Assembly: GCA_002309475.1 (NCBI GenBank)
Contig: DBXJ01000023.1
Location: 8,113 to 16,835, forward strand
Direction of reading: 5' to 3'
Length of the DNA stretch: 8,723 nucleotides
Source of the DNA: Bacteroidales bacterium UBA1215
Lineage (GTDB): Bacteria > Bacteroidota > Bacteroidia > Bacteroidales > WCHB1-69
The position numbers and the translations under genes are program-made. Below, one piece after another: positions 5,502 through 8,723 of this stretch. The notes under the pieces were generated by a model, which did not search any database, was not told the origin of the DNA, and saw only the letters and a list, made by a program, of their open reading frames with translations. Position 1 is the stretch's first letter. The number at the start of each line of letters is the position of its first letter.

Positions 5502-7349
5502 ATGTGCGGTATTGTTGGTTTTTGGGATAAGACATCTTTGTTGCAAAAAGATGATTTGAAAATCATGACCGACACTTTGACACATCGAGGACCCGATGCA
5601 GGCGGCTATTTTTTTGAAAATGCGGTTGCATTAGGGCATAGACGATTGAGTATTATCGATTTATCAGAAAAGGCCAATCAACCCATGTTGTCAAAAGACG
5701 GGCGATATGTATTGGTTTTTAATGGAGAAATATACAATTTTCAAGAATTAAAAGCACAACTTTCGACTGAATTTCCCAACTATCAATTTGAAACACAGTC
5801 GGACACAGAAGTTGTTTTAGCATCGTATATTTGTTGGGGAGAAAGTTTTGTTGAGAAGTTGGAAGGCATGTTTGCCATTGCTATTTACGATAAAGTAATG
5901 GGAAAAATCCGGCTTTATCGTGATAGAATAGGTATCAAGCCTTTGTTTTATTATCAAAGTGAAACTTTGTTTGCCTTTGCCTCAGAATTGAAAGCATTGT
6001 TGCAACTCGATGAAATCAAAAACAATCTTGAACTTGATGAGGCGGCTATAAATCATTATTTATATGTAGGCTACATTCCTTGTCCACATACCATCTATCG
6101 AAAAATTAAAAAAATGCCCCAAGGAAATCGGGTCACTTTTGATGGAAACAATTTGCAATTTCATTCCTATTGGAAGTTGGACAATCGAATAGGAGAGCCG
6201 GCAACTGACGAAAAAACTGCCAAGCAGACATTAAAAAATCTTTTGGAAGAGACTATTGAAAAATGTTTGTTTACAGATGTCCCCTTTGGCACTTTTCTCA
6301 GTGGAGGAATTGATTCATCTTTAGTAACAGCAGTTGCACAGCATATATCCAATCAGCCGATTAACACATTTTCCATCGGGTTTAATAGTCAGCACAACGA
6401 AGCAGAATATGCTAAAAGTATTGCTCGGTATTTGGGAACGCATCATTGTGAAATGTATGTTGATGAAGATGATGCAAAATCGTTGATACCGGAGTTGTTA
6501 AATATATATGATGAACCCTATGGGGATTCGTCTGCCATACCGACCTATATACTTTCTAAAATGACACGTCAGCATGTAACTATGGCATTGTCGGGTGATG
6601 GTGGTGATGAATTGTTTCTGGGTTATGGCTCTTATACATGGGCAAAGAGAATGAGCAATAGTTTGCTATATTCTTTGCGAAAACCGATGTCAAAATTGTT
6701 GTTTACACAAGGTAATCGTTGCAAACGAGTTGCCTGTTTGTTAAATGTGGATGACAAAAAAAGATTAAAAAGTCATATATTCTCACAAGAGCAATATTGT
6801 TTTACACAGCAAGAAATTCAACAATTGCTGAAAACAAACACTGCATGCGAATTGGATGAAGAAAATAGTGTCAATCGCTCTTTGTCGGCAACGGAACAAC
6901 AGTCTTTGTTTGATTTCTCATATTATTTGCCGGACGATTTGTTGGTGAAAGTAGATAGAGCATCCATGTGCAATAGTTTGGAAGTGCGAGTGCCGTTGTT
7001 AGAAAGAAAGGTGGTGGAATTTGCTTTCAATTTGGAAGAAAATTTACGTAAGAGAGGCACAATTTCCAAATATTTGCTGAAAGAAGTTTTGTACGATTAT
7101 GTTCCCGCTCACTTTTTTGATCGACCCAAATGGGGATTTAGCATTCCTTTGCAGCAATGGTTGCAACAAGATTTGCATTATTTGATAGATGAAAATCTCA
7201 ATCAACAGACAATAGAAAGTCTGCAGATATTTAACTATTCCTATATTGAGCAATTAGTAAAACGTTTCAATGCAGGAGAAACCTATCTTTACAACCGTTT
7301 GTGGCTGTTGTTGCAATTGGTGTTTTTTTTACGTAAGAATAACCATTAG
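5502..7349 (+). CDS. asnB: Asparagine synthetase (glutamine-hydrolysing)
   Basis: It makes asparagine from aspartate, ATP and glutamine in the cytoplasm. The N-terminal Ntn glutamine amidotransferase domain (1-~210) has the nucleophile Cys2 directly after the start Met (MCGIVGF), which fixes the start. It also has THRGPD (27-32), RRLSIID (47-53), NGEIYN (74-79) and SDTE (100-103). The synthetase domain (about 240-610) carries the pyrophosphate loop SGGIDSS (267-273), SGDGGDE (364-370) and LPDDLLVKVDRASM (476-489). All catalytic motifs are intact and the 615-residue length is normal for the AsnB family. Some AsnB-like proteins amidate sugars or peptides in surface polysaccharide clusters. No such cluster is visible here, so the housekeeping role is preferred. 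It is the last gene of the recQ operon; its TAG overlaps the stop codon of the convergent trpS. Confidence 0.95.
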   Translation: MCGIVGFWDKTSLLQKDDLKIMTDTLTHRGPDAGGYFFENAVALGHRRLSIIDLSEKANQPMLSKDGRYVLVFNGEIYNFQELKAQLSTEFPNYQFETQSDTEVVLASYICWGESFVEKLEGMFAIAIYDKVMGKIRLYRDRIGIKPLFYYQSETLFAFASELKALLQLDEIKNNLELDEAAINHYLYVGYIPCPHTIYRKIKKMPQGNRVTFDGNNLQFHSYWKLDNRIGEPATDEKTAKQTLKNLLEETIEKCLFTDVPFGTFLSGGIDSSLVTAVAQHISNQPINTFSIGFNSQHNEAEYAKSIARYLGTHHCEMYVDEDDAKSLIPELLNIYDEPYGDSSAIPTYILSKMTRQHVTMALSGDGGDELFLGYGSYTWAKRMSNSLLYSLRKPMSKLLFTQGNRCKRVACLLNVDDKKRLKSHIFSQEQYCFTQQEIQQLLKTNTACELDEENSVNRSLSATEQQSLFDFSYYLPDDLLVKVDRASMCNSLEVRVPLLERKVVEFAFNLEENLRKRGTISKYLLKEVLYDYVPAHFFDRPKWGFSIPLQQWLQQDLHYLIDENLNQQTIESLQIFNYSYIEQLVKRFNAGETYLYNRLWLLLQLVFFLRKNNH

Positions 7350-8332
7350 TTTTTAAAACCGATAATTTCTCTTACCGCCCGAATGGTTTTAGAAGCACTT
7401 TCATGGGCTTTTTCTGCTCCCATGGCTCTCACTTTGTTTAAATATTCGTCATTGGCTGACAATTCATTAATTTTTTCTCTAATAGGCGTGCAGAAATTGA
7501 TAATATCTTCAGCTAATTGTTTTTTCATATCTCCATAGCGTATGGAGCAATTATTGTATGAATCGTTGAAAAATTGATAGGTGTCTTTTGTACTGACATG
7601 TTGCATGATAGTGAATAAGTTGGCAATTTCTTGCGGCTTTTCCTGATTCATACTTGTCGGACCGGCATCGGTTTTTGCTTTCATGACTTTTTTACGGATA
7701 ATTTCCGGTTCATCGTTCAAAAATAATGCATTCCCGGTCGATTTGCCCATTTTTGTGCTGCCATCCAATCCCGGAATTTTTACCAGATTGTCACCATAGT
7801 TATATGCTTGAGGTTCTTTGAAGAATTCCACTTCGTAAATTCTATTGAAACGATTGGCAAACAGACGTGTCATCTCCAAATGTTGTTCTTGGTCTTTGCC
7901 GACAGGTACTTTGTCGGCACGATGTATCAAAATGTCAGCTGCCATCAAAGTCGGATAGGTGAGCAAGCCCGCATTTACATTTTGAGGATTTTGTCGAACT
8001 TTGTCTTTGAAAGAAGCACATCTTTCCAATTCGCCCAAGTAGGCATTCATATTTAATATAAGATACAATTCGGCAGTTTCAGGAAGGTCGCTCTGTGCGT
8101 AGAGTGTTACTTTTTCCGGATCTATGCCGGCTGCGAGATATTCTACCAGAATTTGTTTTACATTTTGTTGTAAGTTTTCAGGATGTGGGTGGGTTGTCAG
8201 TGAATGATAGTCTGCGATAAAGAAAAAGCAATTGTTTTCATTTTGCATTTTGACAAAATTTTTTACTGCTCCAAAATAGTTTCCCAAATGTAAGTTTCCT
8301 GTAGGACGAATGCCACTTAATACTGTTTCCAT
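7346..8332 (-). CDS. trpS: Tryptophanyl-tRNA synthetase
   Basis: This class I aminoacyl-tRNA synthetase charges tRNA-Trp with tryptophan in the cytoplasm. Its 328 residues match the usual bacterial size. The opening METVLSGIRPTGNLHLGNYFGA is characteristic, with the HIGH-type signature HLGN at 15-18. Also visible are LLTYPTLMAADIL (123-135), VGKDQEQH (144-151) and the KMSKS-type loop KMGKS (194-198). The ATG at 8332-8330 overlaps the stop of the upstream deaminase-like gene by one base (TAATG on the minus strand), suggesting translational coupling. At the other end its TAA lies inside the asnB stop region, with the two genes overlapping by four bases tail to tail. No T-box or tryptophan leader is possible directly before it, because the upstream gene abuts. 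Regulation would come from the promoter of the upstream gene. Confidence 0.97.
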   Translation of the reverse strand: METVLSGIRPTGNLHLGNYFGAVKNFVKMQNENNCFFFIADYHSLTTHPHPENLQQNVKQILVEYLAAGIDPEKVTLYAQSDLPETAELYLILNMNAYLGELERCASFKDKVRQNPQNVNAGLLTYPTLMAADILIHRADKVPVGKDQEQHLEMTRLFANRFNRIYEVEFFKEPQAYNYGDNLVKIPGLDGSTKMGKSTGNALFLNDEPEIIRKKVMKAKTDAGPTSMNQEKPQEIANLFTIMQHVSTKDTYQFFNDSYNNCSIRYGDMKKQLAEDIINFCTPIREKINELSANDEYLNKVRAMGAEKAHESASKTIRAVREIIGFKN

Positions 8333-8658
8333 TATCTTATTTTTTCTATGAGATATTCGTTTATATTTATGTCAATTGGTTGTTCCTTGCCGGCAACTTG
8401 CACCTTGTCCATTCTTGCTTGTAGTATGGCTGTGGCACACATGGCACATGGTTTGGCATCTATGACTATTTGATATGGACTCAAATAAAATTTTTTTGAT
8501 GACAATCTTGCAGTTTGTAGTGTGGCAACAATGGCATGCATAGTCGGTTCATCTTGAACGGCAGTATTATCACCTTCACAAATCATTTTTTTGTTGAGGT
8601 AGATACTTGCATGACCGGCACATGTTGTTTTCGTGAACAAACCAAGTGAATTTTTCAT
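8332..8658 (-). CDS. Small nucleoside/cytidine-deaminase-fold protein lacking the catalytic Glu
   Basis: With the start at 8658 it has 108 residues: MKNSLGLFTKTT, then ASIYLNKKMICEGDNTAV, PTMHAIVATLQTA, and IDAKPCAMCATAILQARMDKV. This is the pattern of guanine/tRNA-adenosine deaminases (GAVIV..G.II..G.N, HAE, PC.MC). The zinc ligands His41, Cys71 and Cys74 are kept at the usual 30-residue spacing. The proton-shuttling Glu of HAE is Ile43 (codon ATT). Family members are usually about 150 residues, so the N-terminal helix and part of the C-terminus are missing. An upstream in-frame ATG at 8700 (122 residues) lies before the -7 box at 8670-8663 and adds an unconserved stretch (MLYHKINKKLYFCK), so 8658 is preferred. 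It may be a non-catalytic zinc-binding pseudoenzyme or a decayed gene. It precedes trpS with a one-base overlap. Confidence 0.7.
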   Translation of the reverse strand: MKNSLGLFTKTTCAGHASIYLNKKMICEGDNTAVQDEPTMHAIVATLQTARLSSKKFYLSPYQIVIDAKPCAMCATAILQARMDKVQVAGKEQPIDININEYLIEKIR

Positions 8659-8662
8659 TTTG

Positions 8663-8670
8663 CAAAAATA
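8663..8670 (-). promoter_or_regulatory. Bacteroidota-type -7 box for the deaminase-like gene and trpS
   Basis: On the minus strand, TATTTTTG matches TAnnTTTG and is followed by CAAAATG, whose ATG is the preferred start at 8658. Transcription would therefore begin at or within a few bases of the start codon, giving a leaderless or almost leaderless message. A TTG lies upstream, but about 24 bases from the -7 box rather than the usual 19-21, so the -33 element is weak or absent. Confidence 0.5.
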
Positions 8671-8723
8671 CAATTTTTTATTGATTTTATGGTACAACAT
8701 GGTGCTATAATTTTTCTTGTCGG

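Noticed and set aside
7323..7330. T8 run near the end of asnB as a phase-variable frameshift site
   Set aside because: It encodes Phe-Phe in the normal frame and lies after all catalytic motifs; a slip would only change the last few residues.
8659..8700. Longer N-terminus (MLYHKINKKLYFCK) for the deaminase-like protein
   Set aside because: It spans the -7 box and does not resemble the family's N-terminus; the Met at 8658 is preferred.
1..8723. DGR reverse transcriptase, template repeat, CRISPR array, tRNA/rRNA or insertion sequence in the window
   Set aside because: I looked for each on both strands and saw none. The only long repeat is the intragenic one at 1-678 and 1132-1818.

Overview
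The window is AT-rich DNA that most likely comes from a member of the Bacteroidota, probably Bacteroidales. The evidence is a promoter with the Bacteroidota -7 box (TAnnTTTG form), start codons preceded by A-rich sequence rather than a Shine-Dalgarno, a RecQ with the long C-terminal extension usual in this phylum, a MORN-repeat lipoprotein, and a repetitive surface-type protein built from C-type-lectin-like domains ending in SVRLV and a Bacteroidota-type fibronectin-III-like linker.

Layout. (1) Positions 1-1821 (+): the 3' part of a large, probably secreted or surface protein, open at the window's left edge. Two copies of one domain, about 377 codons apart, are joined by a fibronectin-III-like module. 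The end of the first copy (about 499-678) has the codon signature of a diversity-generating retroelement (DGR) variable region. No reverse transcriptase or template repeat lies in the window. (2) Positions 1822-2066: a rho-independent terminator, then a promoter and leader. (3) Positions 2067-7349 (+): a tightly packed four-gene operon (gaps of 1, 3 and 2 bases) encoding RecQ helicase, a membrane-anchored Skp/OmpH-like coiled-coil protein, a MORN-repeat lipoprotein and glutamine-dependent asparagine synthetase. (4) Positions 7346-8658 (-): a convergent two-gene operon. A small cytidine/nucleoside-deaminase-fold protein lacks the catalytic glutamate. It is followed by tryptophanyl-tRNA synthetase through a TAATG stop/start overlap. 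The asnB and trpS stop codons overlap, with no terminator between them.

The recQ-asnB and trpS genes are housekeeping. The operon genes have no obvious shared pathway: DNA repair, envelope proteins and amino-acid synthesis are simply co-transcribed. The parts most worth a second look are the putative DGR target domain at the left and the deaminase-like protein with HAI in place of HAE at the right.
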